Assembly: GCA_963841635.1 (NCBI GenBank)
Contig: CAWJDO010000002.1
Location: 5,146,001-5,210,000, forward strand
DNA: 64,000 nt
Direction of reading: 5' to 3'
From: DASWZN01 sp963841635
GTDB taxonomy: Bacteria; Acidobacteriota; Terriglobia; Bryobacterales; Bryobacteraceae
Shown here piece by piece: positions 51,201 to 58,952 of the stretch. The position numbers were made by a program, and so were the translations under genes. The notes under the pieces were generated by a model, which did not search any database, had not been told where the DNA came from, and saw only the letters and a list, made by a program, of their open reading frames with translations. Position 1 is the first letter of the stretch; each line of letters starts with the position of its first letter.

Positions 51201-53833
51201 GGGCAGGCGTCCTTCCCTGTGGATGGATCGATGGTTCCGGCCAGAGCGTTCGACAACGGCATGTTGAACATGTCGTAGGTCATCTGCCCTGTCGCGTCGC
51301 CGGGGCCGCCGGCATCGTCAAACAGCGTGATGTTGAAGCCTCCCAGGCCCGGCTCGTTGGGCGACAGCACGTCGATTCCACCGCCGCCATCCTGCTCGCC
51401 ATTGAGCGGGAAGTCATCCTCGAACACGAACACGGAGAGTTTGGCCGTTTGGAACGGAGTGGGCTCCACCAGCACGGTGACAGCGGTCTGCCCCGCGGCG
51501 ATAGGAGCGCCGCCCATGCCGTGGCCTATGCCAACGGACGTGGGGGAGAGCGCGTCGGCGCCGTCGCCCGGCAGCACCGAGATGTAGTAGCGCTTGGTCG
51601 GGTCCAGATGGACCTGGCTGGGATCTACCGCAGTCTGCTGCGAGGCGTCGGTCCTGCAAATGCCGTTGCCCATATCGCACACCGCGCCCTGGCCCAGAAG
51701 GGTCTGGCCCGATTCACAGGAAGTCGGCCCCACGCAGCCCGTTGCCACGACCGGCATGTAGCTGGTGTGGAAGTTGGTCCCAAAGGTGGGAACGATAGCG
51801 GAGCCGGTGTTCGTCCTGGTGGCGGGATCGATGTAGAAGGTGCGGTCTTCCTCGATAATCCAGCGATAGTCGCCGATACCGGCCTTGGTGGTGGGGTCCA
51901 CAACCGACACGGCGAGGCCGCTCGGCGTCGGGAAGATCAGCGTAACGGTCGCGGTTAACGCGCTTTGCGTCCCCTGCGAGTTCTGCGCCTTGTAGGTGAA
52001 GCTGTACGTACCCGCCGTGGCAACCGACGCGTTGAAGCCTCCGGCGGCGTCCACCGTAACCGTCAGGCCCGAGCTTGGCACCACGGTCGATGTGGCAACC
52101 GTGATGGGATAGCCGGCATTGTCTTTGTCAACCGACAGGACGCCGGGGGACTTGATGCTCAGCGCGGTGGCGACGTTCGACGTATAGGTGATGTTATTCA
52201 CCAAAATGCCGCTGCCCGACTCGACGCCCGCCGCGCCCAGGGTCACTGTAGCGGTTATGCCCGAGGAGCAAACTGCCGCCGTGACACTGCCATTGGCGCA
52301 GTAAGTAAAGGAATCTGAGGTGGCCGTGCCGGTGGGAGTATAGGTGAACGTGCCGTTTGCGGCCAGAACTACCGTGCCGTTGGCCGGAGGCGTGAGCAGC
52401 GTAACGCCGTAAACATTCACGTCGTTGGCGACTACGCCTTTGGCCAGATTCGACACCGTGAACGTCTGACCGGCGACCAGCGAGTTGTAGGTGTCCGCGT
52501 TGGCTAACGCGCCCCCCAGCGCGGGGGAACTCGGCAACGCGGCGCCATTAATACTGACGTAAGCCAGCATCCCGGCGTCACGCGCTGTAGCATTACCCGA
52601 CAGGCTCAACTCTCGGTCGAACACCGGGAGGGCCGATCCGGCGGCTGGCACATTGATCATTACGTCGTCGGTCTTGCCCGCAGTCATTAAGATCTCACTC
52701 TGCACGCGCGGAACGCCTGGCAGAGGGTTGCCGTCTTCCGCGATTCGCGAGAAACCCGCAGCCGTAATCGCCGCCCCGGACCCCGATTCTCCGGCCGTTT
52801 GCGACCCCACGATCGAGGGCACGTGCATCCGCAGACCGGCGTTCACCAACCGCACCAGAACCTTCCCGGTCGGAGATACGCCCGTGGCGGGCGCAGTCGG
52901 GAACAGCGAAGCCGAGGCGCTAGTCCTGTTAAACGCAGTTCCATTGATCAGGTAGTACAGCGGCGTGTAGTTCACCGCCGGCGGATAGCATTGGTGGTAG
53001 TAGGCCGACGTGGGATCGGCGCAGCCGCCCGGCTGTCCGGACCAGACCATGGTCTCGCTGAAACCGGCTGTATTGACCGCCGTGGCAACGGCGTTGTTCT
53101 GCACCGGGTCGATTTCACTGAAAAGCAGAGGGACTTCGGCGTTGTAGGTCACCGCGGGGGTGCTTCCTGCCGCCGGATACGCCGTGCCGGCCGTCGCCCC
53201 TACCGGAGCGGTAGTCACCACCACCATTCCGTACAGGCCCATCGGGCCCTGAATGGAGGGGTGCGTGCCAGACTCCAGCAGGTACGTGCCAGGCCGCGGG
53301 GCTTTCCAGGTCAGCGGCACTGTCGCGCCCGCCGCCACTTCCGTGGAGAACGACTGGACGCGCCGCCCTTGCACCGGAGGTGTACCCTTCGTGGTGGGGT
53401 CCACTATGGGCCAGGTGACCGTTTGGGCGTTGGAGTGGTCCGGGCTCGGGGCAGTGGTTCGCTGCCCGAGGTCGCCGAGGCCGCCGCCCACCTGGCCCAC
53501 GATCGTCAGAGAGGTGGGCACGCTGGTCGTACCGAAGGTGAGGTTGTTGGTGAGGTTGATTTGTAGGTCTTCTCCCGTGGGAACCGTAATCACGACGGGG
53601 GACCAGCCGGCTCCGGCCTTACTCAATGCGGCGCAGGTTGCGGTGGAGCCGGTGACGGCGGCGCCGCAACTATAGCCCCACATCGGCACGGTCGAGCCAT
53701 TGGGCAGGGTTACAGTGGATGGACCGGCGGTCAAATTGACCTGCTGCTGGCCCAGAGCCACTACCGCCCCGGCGAGAAGAACACTGGCTACTCGTACCGC
53801 GGCCTTCAGGATAGTAGAATCGTTCATTCGCAT
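45221..53833 (-). CDS. Giant secreted cupredoxin/beta-helix protein
   Basis: A 2870-residue exported protein (signal peptide about 10-29, AVRVASVLLAGAVVALGQ). Residues about 30-440 resemble a multicopper oxidase (GTYLLESGTHPSIQGPMGLY), but none of the His-x-His copper motifs is seen. An Ig/cadherin-like repeat region follows (about 440-660). A long array of SdrD-type and carboxypeptidase-like beta modules (about 800-1700; FFDTNGNGVRDPGEGGL) comes next, then an IPT/TIG-like module (about 1800-1900). A right-handed beta-helix (about 1905-2730; NPIQAAIDAAKPGDLLIVDP, NNRIYNNAGTLSGG) leads to a choice-of-anchor/ASH-like end. No sorting signal or membrane tail is present. It is third in an operon after two cupredoxin proteins and probably forms the extracellular scaffold. 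Confidence 0.88.
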   Translation of the reverse strand: MRMNDSTILKAAVRVASVLLAGAVVALGQQQVNLTAGPSTVTLPNGSTVPMWGYSCGAAVTGSTATCAALSKAGAGWSPVVITVPTGEDLQINLTNNLTFGTTSVPTSLTIVGQVGGGLGDLGQRTTAPSPDHSNAQTVTWPIVDPTTKGTPPVQGRRVQSFSTEVAAGATVPLTWKAPRPGTYLLESGTHPSIQGPMGLYGMVVVTTAPVGATAGTAYPAAGSTPAVTYNAEVPLLFSEIDPVQNNAVATAVNTAGFSETMVWSGQPGGCADPTSAYYHQCYPPAVNYTPLYYLINGTAFNRTSASASLFPTAPATGVSPTGKVLVRLVNAGLRMHVPSIVGSQTAGESGSGAAITAAGFSRIAEDGNPLPGVPRVQSEILMTAGKTDDVMINVPAAGSALPVFDRELSLSGNATARDAGMLAYVSINGAALPSSPALGGALANADTYNSLVAGQTFTVSNLAKGVVANDVNVYGVTLLTPPANGTVVLAANGTFTYTPTGTATSDSFTYCANGSVTAAVCSSGITATVTLGAAGVESGSGILVNNITYTSNVATALSIKSPGVLSVDKDNAGYPITVATSTVVPSSGLTVTVDAAGGFNASVATAGTYSFTYKAQNSQGTQSALTATVTLIFPTPSGLAVSVVDPTTKAGIGDYRWIIEEDRTFYIDPATRTNTGSAIVPTFGTNFHTSYMPVVATGCVGPTSCESGQTLLGQGAVCDMGNGICRTDASQQTAVDPSQVHLDPTKRYYISVLPGDGADALSPTSVGIGHGMGGAPIAAGQTAVTVLVEPTPFQTAKLSVFVFEDDFPLNGEQDGGGGIDVLSPNEPGLGGFNITLFDDAGGPGDATGQMTYDMFNMPLSNALAGTIDPSTGKDACPISSQATQDAAQRGITGTIVTCPKYESDNATLSPLAGQVVVANMMPGRYGVVATPAADRIARGEEWLQTNTLDGQKAHDSFLRVGEPSYFQEYGPAGYHVSIGFANPKIINGRREAVCNGTDPNISGTNCSNTVTGLITTERMSRTPDERLYSSGSNDSFAFTQCYVSFGDPDGEDFAFTKCNADGTFSLSGLPDGDWRITVFDQWNDMLVDGLSTPVRLAGGTTNLGDIAMNQWQANIYTTTFFDTNGNGVRDPGEGGLTFVSINNRFRDGSFSNFNSTDLDGNAGFNEVFPLFSWYVVEADTTRYKNTGTHVVYDAGGPADGTCTSTTAPCGNSNIAANMANTHELVALPTALRVPGARYCASADCPTGDTAGGSTGRVDPPWVLTEAWQGFSGQNSFLEFGKKPFAPTENGGIHGHVVYASTRPFDDPALLLQLSWEPQVPNVTMNLYQEGTAADGVTPTLKLVDTTKTSSWDDWAQGFRSDGVPNMNCPGQDTSDLFFFTLYNQPMWLDAYNNGGTPVHTIPNNSQFKCFDGMHNWNQLQPAPYDGYYLFPSVTARSTTTGLPTGTNCTICSANPTGDGTQMLPKGKYVVEVVVPPGYELVKEEDKNILIGDTYIAPVTQEFGGLGNVYILPDQAAVGALYNPNNAQNPTQNLGRIAGLPSHEGDTGSVETFWPCVGESRVVPDYISLFPQSAEVSPFAGATRNLCDRKEVTLDDQMSVLAKFYVFTSTHAAAHFTGVITDDFTSEFDPFSPQFGEKFSPPDLPVSLKDFAGNEISRVYADQWGSYNGLTYSTWEVNPPNPTGYAPQMMVTCMNDPGPIPGPGGTMITDPLFNPQYSQFCYEIPFMPGQTQYMDTPVVPTSAFAGAGYNNPDCAYPDATPAVSEVDGDGVGPWVSAAGHTLTITALGDQLVPNNAYSGPSATAAPYSAKKVTRHYGFGTTTGTVALVGSDGVARPLTGVSWSDTTITGTVPSGVPNCLMQQQLQYGGSTAQCGELAITAANGKQSIDTVTVTIGGKAPTHVTAGNPIQAAIDAAKPGDLLIVDPTCNVTTQTTPVACTTAGATKSQSVHEELLLMWKPIRLQGVGAASSIVNANTQPAGKLNDWRTRVDCLFGLAPNGTPGGYNSSCGAGWFAFAPTSNNPQVDRLPLEATVGWDATLNGNLAELLQEPTLMGALEGAAITVLSKGVNFPSNPFAADTFPTGTVLLDSTTNASHGCGANTANAHNPFPSSFWCNPSSVDGLGITDSSQGGGGIFVHGWGHNIQIANNRIYNNAGTLSGGINIGQGEHPGSYLQGAANADPGSCQATAYTNAANAQLPYCFYMNVNVHHNAITSNSSTGDELFSATPAGAGGVSFCTGADYYKFNFNWLCGNLSSGDGGGIAHIGFSYNGDIEHNSILFNQSTNPTISTNGGGLLIMGAPDVDPTCGATTDQDCVSAPSAITPSDGTGPNLFINANLIQGNAAESGSGGGLRLQAVNGSDVLAFPTTPARWYSVNVTNNIITNNVAGWDGAGISLLDALAANIINNTVVSNDTTASAGVLFNTLGAPLASSSGPTCTANCGTTSLPQVAGVVAIQNSAVLAANLPATITCPTGHGPGGTGTGGLTNGACRSFSYPILDNDVIWQNRAYYIGVGALGMGTTNQQNVVALYNAFGSTRAPSQPQADATTANGGGVIISGGTGACTAASYWDIGVRGDTGPTNHSGSGASRVLAPIYSVLTNITGYNAGTLHNTQANPTVASQYCNGSRVPPELGSMGYQVPPGISDATVPNPIFNLTPAATVDEGNNWINISWGPLALTHPVTGATLGNYALAAGSPAIDYIPTNSSGGTAAPFTDFFGNVRPAGTGYDVGAVEFGAVAPVVSASLTPATWTVSQTRNCPGTTGAQRLACALDPAQLFTLRNTGGVPLTGITNGVLGGANPSEYALNPLLSTCGPAGGGQLVSNTTLAPNATCVVSVQFKPLTAQTTGSKPATVSVTDSAGTQTSALNGTAR

Positions 53834-53867
53834 CTTGATGTCCTCGCTGTCAGTCGTTTCCTCGTCG

Positions 53868-55457
53868 TCAGTTAGTCTCGTCGATCACGAACTCCCGGGA
53901 ATCGACCAGCATCATCAGCAGCATTCCACCGGGGAAAATGTTGTTCGTGGTGATCTCGCGCTCGTTGTGCGAGTGCCACATATACGCAAACCCAGCTTCA
54001 GTGCTGGGCGAGTTTCCGACCGTGCCCGACGGCGGCGTCGTGCCGGTGGCGCCCACTGCGCGGACGGTCGCATTCGGTCCCAGATAGGGGCTGCCGCCGA
54101 ACCAGGTGCCGTTGGTCAAGATGTTCGGATCGGGCAGAGTCACGGGACCGCCTCCGGCAACGTCGCCGAACGGAGCGGCTTCGAGCGGCTTGTCGTGATC
54201 CTGACACCACTCGTAGTAGTTGACCGCCGTGGGGTCGCCGGTGTTGTAGCCGTCGGCATCCGGAGTGCACGGGAGCTTGGCAAGTGGGTCGCTCGAGCTG
54301 GGATTGTGACCGTACATATCCCAGTTCAGGCCGCGGCCGGTGAAGTAGAAGATCCCGTCGGTGGCCTGCCCCGGGACGGTCGAGGTGGTGAACAGGACGG
54401 GCCCGGCGAGGCTGTTCGGATCGGTGGCGCTGAGCATCAGGTTCCCGTCATACGCCAGGGTGCGCACGTGGTTGGCGTGCTCGTGGAACGGGTGCTGCCA
54501 CCGACCTTGGCCGATGACGCGTATCAGCGACAGGTCGCCCGCATGCATGTGAGGATCGCCGTTGTAGGGCTGGTGCGGGTACTGAGGCGCATAGTTGGGG
54601 TCCATGAGGTCGGGCATCGAGCGTCCGTTGATCATGAAGTACGCGGGATGGTAGGGCTCGGTGGGAACGTTCAGACTGCATCCCGCAGATCCGGCCGTGC
54701 AGCCGGCGTGGGCATTGACCTGCGCCAACGCCTGGATGTGGATGTTGGGGTCCATCTCCGAGAACTGGAACAGGTATTCCCGGTCGTAGCAAGTCTTCGG
54801 ATGGTCGTAGGCGGCCTTCGCCAGCCGGAAATCCGACTCGCCCCAGTGCCCTTCCGCAGTCAAGGTCTTCGAGGCGTGCGCGCCGCTCGCACAGACGGCG
54901 GGAACTGCGTTCGGGAGCACGATGATGGCTCCGTACAGTCCCATTTCGACCTGAAGGTCGCCCTGGGTCCCGCTATAGTAGGCGCGCGTTCCCGGCGAGG
55001 ACGCGACGAACGTGTAGGTCACCGTATTGTTGGTGGTTGAATGCCCCGCCTCCCGCGTCAGCAGGCCGGGCACGCCGCCAGTCGCGGTCACGCTAAAGCC
55101 GGGAAACAGAATGGAGGTATTCCCGGCCGCGGAGGGTAGGCCGTTGGTCAGATGGACGATCACCGTCTGCCCCTCCGTGACGATCAGCGTCGGGCCGGGG
55201 ACCTGCATCGTATTGCAGAATGTTCCGCTGATCGCCGACGGAGCGTAGCCGCTCGGCGTAGCGCTGCAGCCGTAGCCCCAGGAGTAAACCGCCGCTCCGT
55301 CCGGCTGGCTGAGGTACGCGGGTTGCGCCGTCAGGTTGAAGGTCGGGCCCGTGATCCCCGGAGCCGCAGCGTAGGCCGTCGCCGTGAGCAACAGCGCCCC
55401 CATCGGCGCCAGAAAGAGTTGTGTCTTCAAGATGTTTTTCATGTTCGTCGCTCCCAT
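53868..55457 (-). CDS. Cupredoxin/multicopper-oxidase-like protein B (type 1 Cys absent)
   Basis: A 529-residue exported protein; signal peptide near residues 6-32 (ATG 55457, or ATG 55442 within the same frame). It shows HPFHEHANH at about residue 325, like the HPxHxHG copper motif of multicopper oxidases. Near residue 495 it has MWHSHNEREITT, an HxH motif with Ser where the type 1 copper Cys would stand, then PGGMLLMMLVD. The N-terminal cupredoxin lacks the usual HxHG. It is 11 bases after protein A, which carries the missing motifs, and 35 before the giant gene. Alone it probably cannot form a full three-copper site. Confidence 0.88.
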   Translation of the reverse strand: MGATNMKNILKTQLFLAPMGALLLTATAYAAAPGITGPTFNLTAQPAYLSQPDGAAVYSWGYGCSATPSGYAPSAISGTFCNTMQVPGPTLIVTEGQTVIVHLTNGLPSAAGNTSILFPGFSVTATGGVPGLLTREAGHSTTNNTVTYTFVASSPGTRAYYSGTQGDLQVEMGLYGAIIVLPNAVPAVCASGAHASKTLTAEGHWGESDFRLAKAAYDHPKTCYDREYLFQFSEMDPNIHIQALAQVNAHAGCTAGSAGCSLNVPTEPYHPAYFMINGRSMPDLMDPNYAPQYPHQPYNGDPHMHAGDLSLIRVIGQGRWQHPFHEHANHVRTLAYDGNLMLSATDPNSLAGPVLFTTSTVPGQATDGIFYFTGRGLNWDMYGHNPSSSDPLAKLPCTPDADGYNTGDPTAVNYYEWCQDHDKPLEAAPFGDVAGGGPVTLPDPNILTNGTWFGGSPYLGPNATVRAVGATGTTPPSGTVGNSPSTEAGFAYMWHSHNEREITTNNIFPGGMLLMMLVDSREFVIDETN

Positions 55458-55468
55458 TTGCCGCTCTC

Positions 55469-57331
55469 CTAGTTGATATGGACCTCAGTCATCAGCCCGC
55501 CGAAGTTCTCGGCGTCGTTGGAAAGGTGGTCGAGATTGGGCGTGTACAGATAGAACACGCTGCCGCTCGGATACAGCGTCGTGTTGCTGGCATCCAGAAT
55601 CACGTCCAGAGATTCGCCGCCGCCCAGCGTAATCGAATTGGTGTTGTAGTACAGGTTGTTGCCCGCCTGGTCCCGCAGCAGTTTGGCGCTGATGGCGATG
55701 ACCGTCATCGGAATGCCGAGCGAGGCCAGCGTTTGATGCTCCTGCACGTCCAGGTCGGACAGGCGCAGAAGGGCCCTTCCGCCGGCCGGGATGTTGATGA
55801 TCGAAGGCAGGGGCTGCGAGAAGTGGTTGACGCCGTCCGCCGACTGCGTCTCGAGCGGACCGGGCTGCACCGTGTCCGGGTAGCTACGGCCATTCAACAG
55901 GAAGTACTTGTCCTTCATGTCCGCGAAGCCTTCCGGGTTGAAGGTCATGCCCACAAAGTGGAAGTTGGGGTCGAACCCGTGGATCTGGATCGGATACTCG
56001 ACGTCGTATCGGGTCGTGCCGTCGCCGTCGTTGTAAGCGTACCTGTATGGCTGGCCCGTCAGTGGATCCGTGGTCTGCTTGAAGCCGGTGTTCACCGCCG
56101 GCAGCGGGTTGCTGCACAGGATATCGTCGGCGGAATTGCAGGCCGTGCGCGGGTCCAGTTGCTGCGTCTGGAGCGCTGCGTACAGGTCGCCGTTGGCCGC
56201 TACCCGGTTCTGCCGCGGGCGAACATAGATCTGCCCCACCATGCCCATCTGCAAGTGCTCGGGAGGCGTGATGTGGCAGTGGTAGAAGTACGTGCCGGCA
56301 TCCGGCGCCAGGTAGTAATAGGTGAAGCTGCCGCCGATATTGATCGCGACCGAGGCGTCCGGCACACCGTCATAGAAGGTGGATGCGTTGGGATATCCGT
56401 GGAAGTGGACCGTGTGTTGCTCGAATAGGTCCGGGCGCATGATCATACCCACGTTGGTCAGGGTGAGGAACAGCTCGTCATCCTCGTCGATGGCGATCAT
56501 CGGCGCCGGGATGTTGCCGTTCATCACGCCGACGTCCATGATCTGGCGTGGATCCACGTGCCCATCGATTACCGGGGGAGTTCCCGCAGTGGCGGTCTGC
56601 GATACGTTCACGTCGGCCAGCCCCGTCACCGTGGCATTGTAGGTAAACGTGAAACTGGGCGGGAATCCGTAGTTCGTTACACCCGGCGCGCTTGCCGGAA
56701 AGCCGGTGCCAGTAACCGTGACCGTTCCGTCGTAACCGGCCCCCGCCCCGGAGATGACTACCGTATCTCCAGCATGCAGGCCCAGAGGCGCATTCCCTTG
56801 AACGACGACCAGGTGCGACCCGCTGGCCGTGGACTCGGCGATGTCATAAATGGTGACCAGGTTCGCTATGTCGGGAGCCAGCCCCACAGCACCGTTGAAG
56901 CCAAACGCGCCACCGTTGTCTACGGTTGTGGCAGGATCGCCGGGTTGCAGGGGATGGGCACCCGAGTACAGACCGTTGAAGACTCCCGGAAACTCGGTGC
57001 CGGGCTGTCCGTTAGCAATGTCCACTAGCCCGGACAACGGTCCGAAGTTGAACATGTACGTCTGGGTGCCGTCGCCCATCGTCGCGTAGCCGTCTCCGCC
57101 CGAGATCTGCTGGCACTTGATTGCCCCATTGACGTTCGTGGCTGCTGCCGGGTATCCAGCAGTGCCCGTATAGCTCGGACCGGCGTAGGCAGGTTCCGAG
57201 TTATTGTTGGCCGCCGGGTGAGTGATCGTGCTGGTTGGGCATTGAACTCTGAACGACTGGGCGGTCGCGGACGTAACCGCAACACTGCTCAGTACCACAA
57301 GGAGTCCAGGAATCGCCAAATGTCTGCTCAT
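55469..57331 (-). CDS. Cupredoxin/multicopper-oxidase-like protein A (type 1 copper motif)
   Basis: A 620-residue exported protein from ATG 57331, which gives a good signal peptide (HLAIPGLLVVLSSVAVTSAT); the frame is open 41 codons upstream. A Gly-rich N-terminal extension (about 30-260) precedes the copper part. Copper ligands are HTVHFHGY at about 307 and YFYHCHITPPEHLQMGM at about 347-363, a type 1 copper set with Cys, His and Met. A second cupredoxin half follows (about 420-620) without further HxH pairs. The layout recalls two-domain multicopper oxidases whose type 1 copper is in the first domain. It is first in the five-gene operon. The substrate is unknown; metals or phenols are possible. 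Confidence 0.9.
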   Translation of the reverse strand: MSRHLAIPGLLVVLSSVAVTSATAQSFRVQCPTSTITHPAANNNSEPAYAGPSYTGTAGYPAAATNVNGAIKCQQISGGDGYATMGDGTQTYMFNFGPLSGLVDIANGQPGTEFPGVFNGLYSGAHPLQPGDPATTVDNGGAFGFNGAVGLAPDIANLVTIYDIAESTASGSHLVVVQGNAPLGLHAGDTVVISGAGAGYDGTVTVTGTGFPASAPGVTNYGFPPSFTFTYNATVTGLADVNVSQTATAGTPPVIDGHVDPRQIMDVGVMNGNIPAPMIAIDEDDELFLTLTNVGMIMRPDLFEQHTVHFHGYPNASTFYDGVPDASVAINIGGSFTYYYLAPDAGTYFYHCHITPPEHLQMGMVGQIYVRPRQNRVAANGDLYAALQTQQLDPRTACNSADDILCSNPLPAVNTGFKQTTDPLTGQPYRYAYNDGDGTTRYDVEYPIQIHGFDPNFHFVGMTFNPEGFADMKDKYFLLNGRSYPDTVQPGPLETQSADGVNHFSQPLPSIINIPAGGRALLRLSDLDVQEHQTLASLGIPMTVIAISAKLLRDQAGNNLYYNTNSITLGGGESLDVILDASNTTLYPSGSVFYLYTPNLDHLSNDAENFGGLMTEVHIN

Positions 57332-57615
57332 GCGTCCCCCTCTTTCCGTGTCATGCTGTCCGCCATACTTCCGCCATGCGGTCTTAGGCGGTGATCTTTT
57401 GTCGGTAAGCCATTTATAGTTCCAGGCCCTCCTAACCTCTTTGCCTGCAATCAAGTCGTGCGGCCTATCTGTTGACTAGTAGCCAACCGTTCGGCTGCAA
57501 TCGATAGATTAGGATGGGCCAGCCAGAGGAGCGGGTGGTCGCGTGGCTACAATCTTTCTTGCTGGCAGCTATTCTCAAGCGTGGCGGGATGAGGCATAAT
57601 GGCATCTAAGAGGCT
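57332..57615. other. Divergent promoter region between the cupredoxin operon and the LuxR-type gene
   Basis: A 284-base region between start codons facing away. It is less GC-rich than the genes. GCATAATG at about 57592 could be a -10 box for the + strand gene, but no convincing -35 or operator palindrome was found. Any shared control of the two sides is inference. Confidence 0.5.
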
Positions 57616-58545
57616 ATGTTGACTTTTGACTGGCTCCTCGATGACAGGCACCGGCGGATGCTCCTGGCGATTGGCTTGGCATTTGCGGTGCTGATCGCCA
57701 CCGCGGACTGGTGGACGAAGCCGTATGTCGCCTTCGGCTTTCTCTATCTGTTTCCTGTCATCTTGGCGGCTGCGTTCCTGCCACGCTGGGTAGTTGTTTT
57801 GTTTGGAGCCACTTGCGCTGTTCTAGCCGAGGCATTTGGATACCTGCCTCCCTCATTCATTCGCCTGACGTTAGAGTTTCTAGCGCTCGGCGGCTGTGGG
57901 CTGGTGTTTGGAGAAGTCGTTCGGAAGACCAGAAGTCATCGCCAGGAATCGGAGGCCAAGCTTCAGGCATTGGTCGAGACGAGCCCGGCCGCGATTGTGA
58001 TCGTCAACCAGCTTGGATTCATCGAATCGGCCAATCGCGCGGCTGTTGATCTGATGGCCCCGCGCGAAGGCCGTTTGATTGGCAATCCCATCGCCGCGTT
58101 CTTACCCGAGCTTCATCACGCGCTTGCCTGGGAAAAAGCCCAGTTCCGAACTTCCTTGGAATGTCCCGCTCGTCGGGGCAACGGCGACCCCTTCACGGCC
58201 AGCGTCTGGTTCTCCACGTACAAAGAGGGCCCAGCCAACAAGCTGGCCGCGATCATTGCGGAAGTTGATAAGGAAGAAGGAGAAGAAGAGGAGACCGGGG
58301 CCGATCTCCCGACCACGACCCCTGATTCGTTGGCCTATCGGGGAAGGGCCCCTCTGAACACCAGGGAGACGGAAGTGATGCAACTGTTGGTACAAGGCCT
58401 GGCCAACAAGGAAATCGCAGTCCGCATGAAGCTCTCGGAAAGCGTGGTCAAGAACACGATTCAGCATCTGTTCTCGAAAACGGGAGTCCGGTCGCGGAGC
58501 CAGCTCGTCCGGGTGGCCCTGGAACGCCACGAAACTGGCCTCTGA
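57616..58545 (+). CDS. Membrane-anchored PAS-LuxR transcriptional regulator
   Basis: A 309-residue protein with four likely membrane helices in the first 100 residues (MLLAIGLAFAVLIATADWW; FLYLFPVILAAAFL). A PAS domain (about 120-205; TSPAAIVIVNQLGFIESANR) and an acidic linker (KEEGEEEETGA) follow. The C-terminal LuxR/GerE helix-turn-helix (about 248-303) reads LNTRETEVMQLLVQGLANKE, then LSESVVKNTIQHLFSKTGV. A one-component membrane sensor reading DNA directly is thus predicted, without receiver or kinase domains. It stands divergent to the cupredoxin operon and is the nearest candidate regulator of it; the signal could be sensed by the membrane or PAS part. Confidence 0.9.
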   Translation: MLTFDWLLDDRHRRMLLAIGLAFAVLIATADWWTKPYVAFGFLYLFPVILAAAFLPRWVVVLFGATCAVLAEAFGYLPPSFIRLTLEFLALGGCGLVFGEVVRKTRSHRQESEAKLQALVETSPAAIVIVNQLGFIESANRAAVDLMAPREGRLIGNPIAAFLPELHHALAWEKAQFRTSLECPARRGNGDPFTASVWFSTYKEGPANKLAAIIAEVDKEEGEEEETGADLPTTTPDSLAYRGRAPLNTRETEVMQLLVQGLANKEIAVRMKLSESVVKNTIQHLFSKTGVRSRSQLVRVALERHETGL

Positions 58546-58952
58546 GGGTCACGTTCCGCATGAATCGACAGATTGGCTGCCCGATTCTGCGCGCCTGGAC
58601 TCGCGAGTTGGGCCTAGGCGCCTCATCGTTTAAGGGGCTTCGCGGACCGGTCGGCCCCGCGAGGCACAGGTTTTTGCCCACCTGCACGCCGTAGCCTTGC
58701 GGTTGCAGCCAGTCACGCAGGGACACCCCGCGCTGCGTACTGCGGTGTTCACCGGCGCCGTACAGGTTATTGCCATGGCGTTGGTTGGCAAAGCCGTGGT
58801 CCCCCGCCGAGCCAGGAATCCCGCCGTAGGACTAGCCTTAGCCTGTGGCGGCGGTTCGGTGTAGAGTGGAGGAGCGCGGGACGTTCCTGGCGCGCAGGAT
58901 TGGCGCGCGGGGCGGTACTCAGTGCCGCGAGCCCGATCGCAGGATTGGCCCA
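58546..58952. other. Intergenic region before the GH3 gene
   Basis: A 407-base stretch without a convincing gene. On the minus strand 58620-58830 reads as an uninterrupted peptide with protein-like composition (LRDWLQPQGYGVQVG, then KNLCLAGPTGPR). It has no good start and no domain I recognise, so it may be a gene remnant. The GH3 promoter must lie here, but no box is clear. Confidence 0.4.

Noticed and set aside
47012..51958. A 1648-codon open frame antisense to the giant secreted protein.
   Set aside because: Arg/Val/Gly-rich shadow of a GC-rich gene; no domain, no signal peptide, and the opposite frame has clear cupredoxin and beta-helix modules.
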